5,257 bases of DNA from Lachnospiraceae bacterium (GTDB lineage: Bacteria; Bacillota; Clostridia; Lachnospirales; Lachnospiraceae): NCBI GenBank assembly GCA_009774585.1, contig VSOA01000266.1, positions 1 through 5,257 of the forward strand. Direction: 5' to 3'. The position numbers and the translations under genes were made by a program. Below, piece after piece: positions 1 to 5,044 of this stretch. Each line of letters begins with the position of its first letter. The stretch's first letter is position 1. The notes beneath the pieces were generated by a model. It was given only the letters and a program-made list of their open reading frames with translations. It did no database searches and was not told where the DNA came from.

Positions 1-547
1 GAATATATAGTAATGAAGATTTAATATATAGTTGACTGGTTAGGTCATCGGTAACGGCGCTGCTGTCTGCGGACAAAAGCGCTGCATCAACAGTTTTCAT
101 CTGTCCGAAGGCACACATAATATTCGTGAAAGCGGATTTAACCTGAGCAAATGCGGGATGTTCGGGAGTCAGACAGCGCGGAAGGAGAAGACTGCCTTTT
201 TGTATGGGTTTAATCAAATGAACCTGCGCTTCATCGTAAGAATCAAAGTTCAGGATATCAGGAGAAAAGACGATAGCGTCTTCCCAGTGGCTGCCTTCCG
301 TTGCAGAGATACTATGCAGTTCTCCGGGATTGATGAAATAGAAGCATTCGGACCAGACCGGAAAAGAATCCATATTGATCTCCAGTTGAAATTTACCGGC
401 GGAAAAATAGAGGATTTCAACCTCGTCATGCCAATGGTGCTTGACAAAGGTGCCTTTTCCGGCAGGATATGTCCGGTAAATTGCGCAGGGAAAGGACTTC
501 GTGCCGTGCAGACGGATTTCTTTTAGGACGGGAAGCTGATGTTCCAT
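1..547 (-). CDS. AraC-family transcriptional regulator, N-terminal part (gene runs off the left edge)
   Basis: Reading the minus strand from ATG at 547 gives 182 open codons to the window edge with no stop. The start is supported by AAAGGAA on the minus strand about 8 bases upstream. Residues 30-80 have the features of the cupin-type sensor domain of AraC/XylS regulators: a His-rich strand HHWHDEVEILYFSAG at 37-51 and FINPGELHSI at 71-80. These are the usual metal- or ligand-binding strand and 'PGELH' turn of the family. The tail from about residue 170 (LYIKSSLLYI) resembles the helix leading into the DNA-binding domain. The two C-terminal helix-turn-helix motifs expected for the family (usual length about 270-300 residues) would lie beyond position 1. 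Such proteins usually respond to small molecules, often sugars; the ligand cannot be read here. It is divergent from cysK, with 385 bases between the two start codons, but control of cysK is only a possibility. The family call is strong; the target is unknown. Confidence 0.9.
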   Translation of the reverse strand, partial: MEHQLPVLKEIRLHGTKSFPCAIYRTYPAGKGTFVKHHWHDEVEILYFSAGKFQLEINMDSFPVWSECFYFINPGELHSISATEGSHWEDAIVFSPDILNFDSYDEAQVHLIKPIQKGSLLLPRCLTPEHPAFAQVKSAFTNIMCAFGQMKTVDAALLSADSSAVTDDLTSQLYIKSSLLYI

Positions 548-630
548 ATTCGGGTTCCTTTCAGACGGGTAAACTGTGTGCGACGGTTAAACATATCTCC
601 GAGAATTTCCACGTCACAGATGTTATTCTT

Positions 631-659
631 ATTATAGTAGATAAAATGGAAATATACAA
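631..659 (-). promoter_or_regulatory. Candidate sigma-A promoter for the AraC-family gene
   Basis: On the minus strand there is a perfect -10 TATAAT (636 down to 631), 17 bases downstream of a weak -35 TTGTAT (659 down to 654). Transcription would start near 624, giving a leader of roughly 75 bases before the ATG at 547. The spacing and the perfect -10 support it; the -35 matches only half of the consensus. Confidence 0.55.
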
Positions 660-664
660 AGAGA

Positions 665-675
665 TTCGGTCCGAA
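665..675. promoter_or_regulatory. Short palindrome TTCGG-t-CCGAA between the two divergent promoters
   Basis: A perfect 5-bp inverted repeat with a one-base centre lies just upstream of the -35 of the AraC-family gene and about 40 bases upstream of the cysK -35. A further CCGAA occurs at about 705-709. The position fits an operator, possibly autoregulatory, but five-base arms can arise by chance, and AraC proteins often bind direct rather than inverted repeats. Confidence 0.25.
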
Positions 676-715
676 AATAAGGATATCATTTAGAGAAAAG
701 ATTTCCGAATAATTG

Positions 716-744
716 TTGACAGACCGCTGACATAGGTGTATCAT
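716..744 (+). promoter_or_regulatory. Sigma-A promoter for cysK
   Basis: A perfect -35 TTGACA (716-721) is followed after 17 bases by TATCAT (739-744), five of six bases of the -10 consensus. Transcription should start near 751, leaving an unusually long leader of about 180 bases before the cysK ATG at 933. It is the best plus-strand promoter between the AraC-family gene and cysK. Confidence 0.7.
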
Positions 745-747
745 CAA

Positions 748-777
748 TTCATACAAAACCTACCAAATAAGTATGAA
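748..777. promoter_or_regulatory. Inverted repeat TTCATAC...GTATGAA over the cysK transcription start
   Basis: Perfect 7-bp arms at 748-754 and 771-777 flank 16 bases. The repeat begins four bases after the -10 and covers the expected start of transcription, the classic place for a repressor operator. TTCATAC also occurs at 1949-1955 in the metN promoter. A transcribed hairpin with a 16-base loop is the other reading. Sulfur genes in Firmicutes are often repressed by Rrf2-type regulators such as CymR, but I cannot match this site to a known consensus with certainty. Confidence 0.4.
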
Positions 778-799
778 ATAATTGTAAAAGGGAAAACTC

Positions 800-920
800 T
801 GAATAAATTGCTCGATAGCAATTTATTCAAACAAGAATTTGCGTCGAAGCGTCACAAATTCCAAGATGGCAGAGCGAAATATGACATTTCGCTCGACTCC
901 TCAGCGTAAAACGCTTCGGA
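800..920 (+). repeat. Hairpin array in the cysK leader; structured 5' UTR or dispersed palindromic repeat
   Basis: Four inverted repeats follow each other with little spacer. (1) 13-bp perfect arms at 800-812 and 817-829 with loop CGAT. (2) 7-bp arms GAATTTG/CAAATTC at 835-841 and 855-861. (3) 9-bp perfect arms GAGCGAAAT/ATTTCGCTC at 872-880 and 886-894. (4) AGCGT/ACGCT at 903-907 and 911-915, with outer pairs 898-900/918-920. An alternative 8-bp pairing joins 845-852 to 911-918. None of the hairpins is followed by a U-tract, so these are not ordinary terminators. The array ends three bases before the cysK ribosome binding site. I recognise no known riboswitch or T-box core. It may be a regulatory leader or a copy of an intergenic repeat family; the sequence alone does not decide. 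Confidence 0.6.
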
Positions 921-922
921 AT

Positions 923-927
923 GGAGG
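923..927 (+). promoter_or_regulatory. Ribosome binding site deciding the cysK start
   Basis: GGAGG lies five bases before ATG 933. It falls inside the reading frame that would open at the in-frame ATG 921, and that earlier ATG has no comparable site. This makes 933 the likely start. CTCC at 897-900 could pair with GGAG at 923-926 and mask the site. Confidence 0.75.
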
Positions 928-932
928 AAAAA

Positions 933-1871
933 ATGGAAAATATCAAGAAAAGTGCGGCAGAACTGATTGGGAATACTCCTTTGATGGAAATGACCAATTA
1001 TGAGAAAAACCATGAGATTACAGAGGCAAGGCTGTTGGTGAAATTGGAGTATTTAAATCCGGCAGGCTCCGTCAAAGACAGAATCGCACTGAATATGATC
1101 GAGGAGGCGGAGAGAACGGGCAAGTTACAGCCGGGAGCAACCATTATTGAACCGACATCTGGCAATACGGGAATCGGTCTTGCAGCGGTTGCGGCGGCCA
1201 AAGGGTACAAGGCAATTCTGACGCTGCCGGAGACGATGAGCGTTGAGAGAAGAAAGCTTTTGCAGGCATACGGAGCGGAAATTGTGCTGACAGACGGCAC
1301 AAAGGGTATGTCCGGAGCCATTGCAAAAGCAGAAGAACTGCATGCTTCCACTCCCGGATCTATGATCTTGGGGCAGTTTGTGAACCCGGCGAATCCGGCA
1401 GCTCACAAAATGACTACAGGTCCGGAAATATGGGAAGACACGGACGGAGAAGTCGATATCTTTGTGGCGGGTGTCGGCACGGGCGGCACGATTACAGGCG
1501 TTGGCGAGTATCTGAAAGAACAAAATCCGGATATTAAAGTGGTGGCAGTGGAGCCTGCGAGCAGTCCGGTGCTGTCAGGAGGGGCATCGGGAGCGCATAA
1601 GATTCAGGGAATCGGGGCAGGATTTGTGCCGGAGGTTTTAAATACGGATGTGTACGATGAAATTATCAAGGTTTCCAATGAGGACGCTTTCACAGCCGGG
1701 AGAGCGATTGCGGTAGAAGAAGGCATTCTGGTAGGGATTTCTTCAGGAGCGGCGCTTTATGCGGCGACAGAACTTGCGAAGCGTCCGGAGAATAAGGGCA
1801 AGACCATTGTGGCGCTCCTGCCGGATTCGGGGGACAGATATCTGTCCACACCATTGTTTGGCGCAGAGTGA
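933..1871 (+). CDS. cysK: Cysteine synthase A (O-acetylserine sulfhydrylase)
   Basis: A 312-residue cytoplasmic PLP enzyme, the normal size for bacterial CysK. It converts O-acetyl-L-serine and sulfide to L-cysteine and acetate, the last step of cysteine synthesis. The N-terminus ELIGNTPL (residues 10-17) is typical. The PLP-binding lysine is K48 in NPAGSVKDR. The substrate loop TSGNTG is at 75-80, the phosphate-binding GTGGT at 182-186, and GISSGA near 268-273 carries the serine expected next to the PLP ring nitrogen. KIQGIGAGF at 223-231 is also a family hallmark. An in-frame ATG at 921 would add four residues, but GGAGG at 923-927 selects 933. The gene follows a long hairpin-rich leader, and no clear terminator separates it from metN, 158 bases downstream, so read-through is plausible. 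CysM or a cystathionine beta-synthase-like member is the alternative, but overall similarity to the CysK pattern is close and no regulatory domain is attached. Confidence 0.96.
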   Translation: MENIKKSAAELIGNTPLMEMTNYEKNHEITEARLLVKLEYLNPAGSVKDRIALNMIEEAERTGKLQPGATIIEPTSGNTGIGLAAVAAAKGYKAILTLPETMSVERRKLLQAYGAEIVLTDGTKGMSGAIAKAEELHASTPGSMILGQFVNPANPAAHKMTTGPEIWEDTDGEVDIFVAGVGTGGTITGVGEYLKEQNPDIKVVAVEPASSPVLSGGASGAHKIQGIGAGFVPEVLNTDVYDEIIKVSNEDAFTAGRAIAVEEGILVGISSGAALYAATELAKRPENKGKTIVALLPDSGDRYLSTPLFGAE

Positions 1872-1931
1872 GAGCGGGTGTCCGGAGGGAGATTGACGTT
1901 TGCAGAAAGGGTGGATGAAATGTCCTAAAAA

Positions 1932-1969
1932 CTTGACAAATTCTGCCGTTCATACTAAAGTTAGTCAAG
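1932..1969 (+). promoter_or_regulatory. metN promoter embedded in nested inverted repeats
   Basis: TTGACA (1933-1938) is followed after 17 bases by TAAAGT (1956-1961), a weaker -10 with four of six consensus bases. CTTGAC (1932-1937) and GTCAAG (1964-1969) are perfect inverted arms enclosing the promoter. A second palindrome, ACTAA-ag-TTAGT (1954-1965), sits on the -10. TTCATAC at 1949-1955 repeats the arm found at the cysK start site. A weak -10 covered by palindromes suggests operator control of metNIQ. The rest of the spacer 1872-2029 shows no SAM-I riboswitch, T-box or terminator to my reading. Confidence 0.5.
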
Positions 1970-2015
1970 GATAAAGGATTATATTCGGCGTGGCGGTCCG
2001 TGTGGTTGTGCCGGG

Positions 2016-2021
2016 AAAGGA
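2016..2021 (+). promoter_or_regulatory. Ribosome binding site deciding the metN start
   Basis: AAAGGA ends eight bases before ATG 2030. The GTG at 2000 has no such site, and the in-frame ATG at 2039 has AGGA directly against it, too close to work. The family N-terminus (MIEV...) begins at 2039, so 2030 adds three residues at most. Confidence 0.6.
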
Positions 2022-2029
2022 TCAATGAA

Positions 2030-3100
2030 ATGGCAGGAATGATAGAAGTACATAATTTGAGCAAGACGTTTGCGACCAAGGACGCCAATGTTGAAGCGCT
2101 TCAGGATATCAACTTATCCATTCAGGAAGGCGATATATATGGTATTATCGGCATGTCCGGTGCAGGAAAGAGCACGCTCGTACGTTGTCTGAATTTCTTA
2201 GAGCGCCCTACAGCGGGAACAGTGGAGATTGAGGGAAAAGATCTGAGTACCTTATCCGAGAAAGGCCTTCGGGCGAAGCGGGCAGAGATTGCCATGATTT
2301 TTCAGCATTTTAATCTGCTGATGCAGAAAAATGTCATAGATAATATATGTTTTCCGTTGTTGTACGGCGGTGTCGACAAGAAAGATGGCGGCAGCCGAGG
2401 CGCCATGAGTAAAAAAGATGCAAGAAAACGCGCGCAGGAGCTTCTCGAGATAGTCGGCCTTACAGAGAAAGCCGCGGCATATCCGTCACAGCTTTCCGGC
2501 GGACAGAAGCAGAGAGTGGCGATTGCCAGAGCGCTTGCGGCTAATCCGAAGATATTATTATGCGACGAGGCGACGAGCGCGCTTGACCCACAGACGACAC
2601 AGTCCATCTTACAGCTTTTGAAACAGATTAATAAAGAATATGGCATCACGATTGTTATTATAACCCATGAAATGTCCGTGGTCAGGGAGATTTGTTCCCA
2701 TGTGGCGATTATCGGTGATGGGCGTCTGGTGGAACAAGGGAAGGTGGCGGATATCTTCTCCCATCCTAAGACGAAGGAGGCAAAGGAGCTGATCGTCAAG
2801 GGCAGAGGGGAAGAGCGGCGCACACTGGAGAGTCATCAGAAGGACTTGATGAAAGGCAAGTGCTGTATCCGCATTGTTTTTTCCGTCAATTCATCTTTTG
2901 AGCCTGTTATAGCTAATATGGTGTTGAAATTCGGTCAGCCGATTAATATTCTGCGGGCTGATACCAAGAATGTGGAAGGCATTGCCCGGGGGGAGATGAT
3001 TTTGAGCCTGCCTGACGATGTGCAGATGCAGAAAGATATGAAAGCCTATCTGACAGAAAGGGGTCTTGCAGTAGAGGAGGTGGACGGCTATGTGGACTAG
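2030..3100 (+). CDS. metN: Methionine ABC transporter ATP-binding protein MetN
   Basis: A 356-residue ATPase that powers methionine import, acting as a dimer on the inner face of the membrane beneath MetI. Visible motifs are Walker A GMSGAGKST (41-49), Q-loop FQHFNLL (91-97), signature LSGGQ (155-159), Walker B ILLCDEA (175-181), the D-loop SALD after it, and the switch histidine in ITHEMS (H213). The C-terminal part from about residue 278 has the size and pattern of the NIL domain, which in E. coli MetN binds methionine and inhibits transport when internal methionine is high. FGQPINILRA at 301-310 fits that domain. Odd feature: about 12 extra residues, Gly/Lys-rich, at roughly 115-126, between the Q-loop and the helical subdomain. 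The gene overlaps metI by 11 bases, implying coupled translation. HisP/GlnQ-type ATPases are excluded by the NIL domain and the MetI/MetQ neighbours. Confidence 0.96.
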   Translation: MAGMIEVHNLSKTFATKDANVEALQDINLSIQEGDIYGIIGMSGAGKSTLVRCLNFLERPTAGTVEIEGKDLSTLSEKGLRAKRAEIAMIFQHFNLLMQKNVIDNICFPLLYGGVDKKDGGSRGAMSKKDARKRAQELLEIVGLTEKAAAYPSQLSGGQKQRVAIARALAANPKILLCDEATSALDPQTTQSILQLLKQINKEYGITIVIITHEMSVVREICSHVAIIGDGRLVEQGKVADIFSHPKTKEAKELIVKGRGEERRTLESHQKDLMKGKCCIRIVFSVNSSFEPVIANMVLKFGQPINILRADTKNVEGIARGEMILSLPDDVQMQKDMKAYLTERGLAVEEVDGYVD

Positions 3101-3752
3101 TGAGATGACGCTTATGATGTGGGTCGGCGTAAAGGAAACACTGATTATGACATTGCTGTCAACTATATTCGGTTATCTTCTCGGACTGCCGATGGGTATT
3201 GCTCTGGCGGTAACTGATGCGGACGGCATCAGACCGAATGCCGTCGTTTATAAGATACTGGATGTGATTGCGAATATTGTCAGGAGTATTCCGTTCCTGA
3301 TTCTGCTGATGCTTCTGATGCCGGTGACCAGAGTGATCGTCGGCAAAAGTTACGGTACGGCGGCTACGGTCGTTCCGCTTACCATCGCGGCGGCACCCTT
3401 TATCGGACGCATGATCGAGTCATCGATTAACGAGGTGGACCGTGGGGTGATCGAGGCGGCGCAGAGCATGGGTGCAAGTACGATGACCATTATTATCAGG
3501 GTAATGCTGGTGGAGGCACGGACTTCCATTTTGGTGGGGGTCACGATTGCGCTCGGTACGATACTGGGCTATTCTGCTATGGCAGGTATCGTGGGCGGCG
3601 GCGGACTCGGAGACATTGCAATGCGTTACGGATATTACCGCTACGAGGCGGATATCATGATAGTTGCGGTTGTCCTGTTAGTTGTATTGGTACAGATTTT
3701 CCAGACGCTTGGCATGCGGATGTCTGTGAAGCTTGACAGGAGAAAACGCTGA
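3090..3752 (+). CDS. metI: Methionine ABC transporter permease MetI
   Basis: A 220-residue membrane protein, close to E. coli MetI (217). It forms the dimeric channel through which methionine or related sulfur compounds pass. About five hydrophobic segments can be seen, near residues 15-40, 58-83, 91-108, 145-170 and 187-208. The ATPase-coupling EAA loop is EAAQSMGAS at 122-130. NIVRSIPFLILL (62-73) and the glycine-rich AGIVGGGGLGD (165-175) are also typical of this permease family. The start is chosen from GGAGG at 3076-3080, nine bases before ATG 3090, inside the end of metN. The 11-base overlap suggests translational coupling, and metQ follows 47 bases later. The exact substrate range (L-Met, D-Met, Met sulfoxide or cystine) cannot be read from the permease. 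Confidence 0.95.
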   Translation: MWTSEMTLMMWVGVKETLIMTLLSTIFGYLLGLPMGIALAVTDADGIRPNAVVYKILDVIANIVRSIPFLILLMLLMPVTRVIVGKSYGTAATVVPLTIAAAPFIGRMIESSINEVDRGVIEAAQSMGASTMTIIIRVMLVEARTSILVGVTIALGTILGYSAMAGIVGGGGLGDIAMRYGYYRYEADIMIVAVVLLVVLVQIFQTLGMRMSVKLDRRKR

Positions 3753-3799
3753 TGTTGCGGTGATAAGCGACAGAAAGAGGAGACAGGAGGAAAAGTATT

Positions 3800-4684
3800 A
3801 TGAAGAAAAAATTTATCGCAGGTATTTTAACAGCGGCCTTGGCGCTTGGTACGCTTACGGCATGCGGTGATTCCGGTGCGGCGGCGAATGCAGAGTCCAC
3901 CGAGAATGGTGCAGAGGAGGCAGCGCCTTCTGATGTAGTTCGGGCGGAAACGAAGGGAACGATTACGGTTGCGGCATCCGCGACGCCCCATGCTGAGATT
4001 CTGGAGCAGGCAAAACAAATTCTTGCCGAACAGGGCTGGGATTTGCAGGTTACGGTGTTTAATGATTATGTGCAGCCGAATATGGTAGTGGAGAGCGGTG
4101 AGTTTGACGCAAACTATTTCCAGCATATTCCCTATCTGGATTCCTTTAACGAGGAGCAGGGTACGCATCTTGTCAATGCAGGCGGAATACATTATGAGCC
4201 GTTCGGAATCTATCCCGGTACGAAGAGTGATTTGACAACTCTGGAAAAAGGTGATGTCATTGCGGTGCCGAATGATACGACGAATGAGGCGAGAGCGCTC
4301 CTGTTATTGCAGGATAACGGCATCATTACATTGAAAGACGGTGTAGGATTAGAGGCGACAGTGAGAGATATCGTTGATAACCCGAAGGAGATTGAGATTG
4401 AGGAATTAGAGGCGGCGCAGGTTCCGAGAGTGAAAGATGAAGTGGCGTTTGTGGTTTTGAACGGTAACTATGCATTGGAGGCTGGTTTTACCGTAAGTAA
4501 GGATTCTGTTGCCTACGAGAAATCTGATTCCGAGGCGGCTAAGACTTACGTCAATGTGATTGCGGTCAAAGAAGGCAATGAGAGTAGTGATGCGATAAAG
4601 GCATTGGTGGATGTATTAAAATCTGACGAGATTGTCAAATATATAAACGACACTTATGATGGCGGTGTGATTCCGTTTCAATAA
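3800..4684 (+). CDS. metQ: Methionine-binding lipoprotein MetQ (NlpA family)
   Basis: A 294-residue extracytoplasmic solute-binding lipoprotein that delivers substrate to MetNI. The signal peptide has a KKK start, a hydrophobic core, and lipobox LTAC with the lipidated cysteine at C22. An Ala/Glu/Ser-rich linker to about residue 50 tethers the protein to the membrane. The NlpA/MetQ fold then starts at GTITVAAS (53-60). FDANYFQHIPYLD (102-114) and VPNDTTNEARALLLLQ (156-171) are hallmark stretches and carry ligand-pocket residues of the family. NGNYALEAGF (221-230) is also conserved. The start is fixed by AGGAGG at 3785-3790, nine bases before the ATG. It is the last gene of the operon, followed by a hairpin and an intrinsic terminator. 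Substrate is most likely methionine because metN carries a NIL domain; cystine or other methionine derivatives remain possible for members of this family. Confidence 0.95.
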   Translation: MKKKFIAGILTAALALGTLTACGDSGAAANAESTENGAEEAAPSDVVRAETKGTITVAASATPHAEILEQAKQILAEQGWDLQVTVFNDYVQPNMVVESGEFDANYFQHIPYLDSFNEEQGTHLVNAGGIHYEPFGIYPGTKSDLTTLEKGDVIAVPNDTTNEARALLLLQDNGIITLKDGVGLEATVRDIVDNPKEIEIEELEAAQVPRVKDEVAFVVLNGNYALEAGFTVSKDSVAYEKSDSEAAKTYVNVIAVKEGNESSDAIKALVDVLKSDEIVKYINDTYDGGVIPFQ

Positions 4685-4710
4685 GAAACGATATATAATG
4701 ATATGAATTG

Positions 4711-4742
4711 TACAAGGGGGTGTGGAGACATAGCCCCTTGTA
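4711..4742 (+). other. Stem-loop 27 bases after metQ
   Basis: TACAAGGGG (4711-4719) pairs perfectly with CCCCTTGTA (4734-4742), with a possible inner TGT/ACA stem. No proper U-tract follows, so it is a weak terminator at best; it may protect the metQ end of the mRNA from 3' degradation. Confidence 0.55.
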
Positions 4743-4771
4743 TTACGTTATTGGAAGCGCATTCGTTTTTT

Positions 4772-4818
4772 CGAGTTCGCGGAGCGAAACTCGCAATCGA
4801 GCGCAGCTCGATTTTTTT
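4772..4818 (+). terminator. Intrinsic terminator of the metNIQ operon, double hairpin
   Basis: A first hairpin, CGAGTTCGC (4772-4780) with GCGaAACTCG (4784-4793, one bulged A), is followed at once by AATCGAGC (4795-4802), loop GCA, GCTCGATT (4806-4813) and a run of seven T (4812-4818). The second hairpin plus T-run is a textbook Rho-independent terminator on the plus strand. The next promoter begins five bases later, so the two transcription units are cleanly separated. Confidence 0.85.
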
Positions 4819-4822
4819 CCGA

Positions 4823-4851
4823 TTGACAGTACATTACAAACATAGTATACT
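4823..4851 (+). promoter_or_regulatory. Strong sigma-A promoter upstream of the structured leader and repeat protein
   Basis: Perfect -35 TTGACA (4823-4828), 17-base spacer, and TATACT (4846-4851), five of six bases of the -10. This is the best promoter in the window. Transcription should start near 4858 and run through a leader of about 187 bases to ATG 5045, or make a separate small RNA. Confidence 0.75.
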
Positions 4852-4870
4852 CATATGCATCAGGCAAATC

Positions 4871-4930
4871 TATGTGAAAATCTGTCCATATGTTATGGAG
4901 TCATTGGTATGTCACCGATATTTTCACATG
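4871..4930 (+). ncRNA. Predicted three-way-junction RNA (leader element or small RNA, class not recognised)
   Basis: A closing stem of ten perfect pairs, ATGTGAAAAT (4872-4881) with ATTTTCACAT (4920-4929), plus one outer U-G pair, encloses two hairpins. Hairpin A is CCATA-tgt-TATGG (4886-4898). Hairpin B is ATTGGT-atgtc-ACCGAT (4903-4919, one G-U pair) and abuts the closing stem. Joining segments are four bases (4882-4885), four bases (4899-4902) and zero. It begins about 14 bases after the predicted transcription start and is followed by only four U, so termination there would be weak. The layout resembles small riboswitches, but the sequence does not match the purine or c-di-GMP classes as I know them. 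A protein-binding palindrome in DNA is the alternative. Confidence 0.45.
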
Positions 4931-5044
4931 TTTTAGACAAAGTAGATAGAAGTCAATGAAGAGAAACGATAATTCGATAATATATTGTTACTGAATTGAA
5001 CAAACGTTCCGCGTTGACCGAAAGAAGAAAGAGAGGTAAACTTA

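Noticed and set aside
158..526. Plus-strand open frame of 122 codons
   Set aside because: It is antisense to the AraC-family gene, has no ribosome binding site and no family features; the minus strand gives a clear cupin domain.
469..756. Open frames on both strands in the divergent intergenic region (469-693 plus, 523-756 minus)
   Set aside because: They overlap the promoters and the start of the AraC-family gene, lack ribosome binding sites and show no recognisable features.
921..932. ATG 921 as the cysK start
   Set aside because: The only good ribosome binding site, GGAGG at 923-927, lies downstream of it and serves ATG 933.
866..1003. 45-codon frame from ATG 866 overlapping the start of cysK
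   Set aside because: No ribosome binding site upstream, out of frame with cysK, and it reads through hairpins and into conserved cysK sequence; not a credible leader peptide.
1832..1847. Perfect 16-bp palindrome GGACAGATATCTGTCC inside cysK
   Set aside because: It encodes the conserved GDRYLS region near the C-terminus; no sign of a separate role, and it is not followed by a T-run.
1872..2029. SAM-I riboswitch or methionine T-box before metN
   Set aside because: Firmicutes met genes often carry one, but the conserved core sequences and the terminator that should follow are absent here.
2000..2029. GTG 2000 as the metN start
   Set aside because: No ribosome binding site, and the added residues have no counterpart in MetN; ATG 2030 has AAAGGA at good spacing.
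1690..2088. Minus-strand frames antisense to cysK and metN
   Set aside because: They are shadows of genes with full family motifs on the plus strand.
4858..4934. Purine or c-di-GMP-I riboswitch identity for the three-way junction
   Set aside because: The purine class needs larger kissing loops and conserved joining sequences, and the c-di-GMP class its own conserved core; neither is present.
4703..4936. 77-codon plus-strand frame after metQ
   Set aside because: It runs through the two hairpins, the terminator T-run, the next promoter and the three-way junction; the sequence is explained by those signals.
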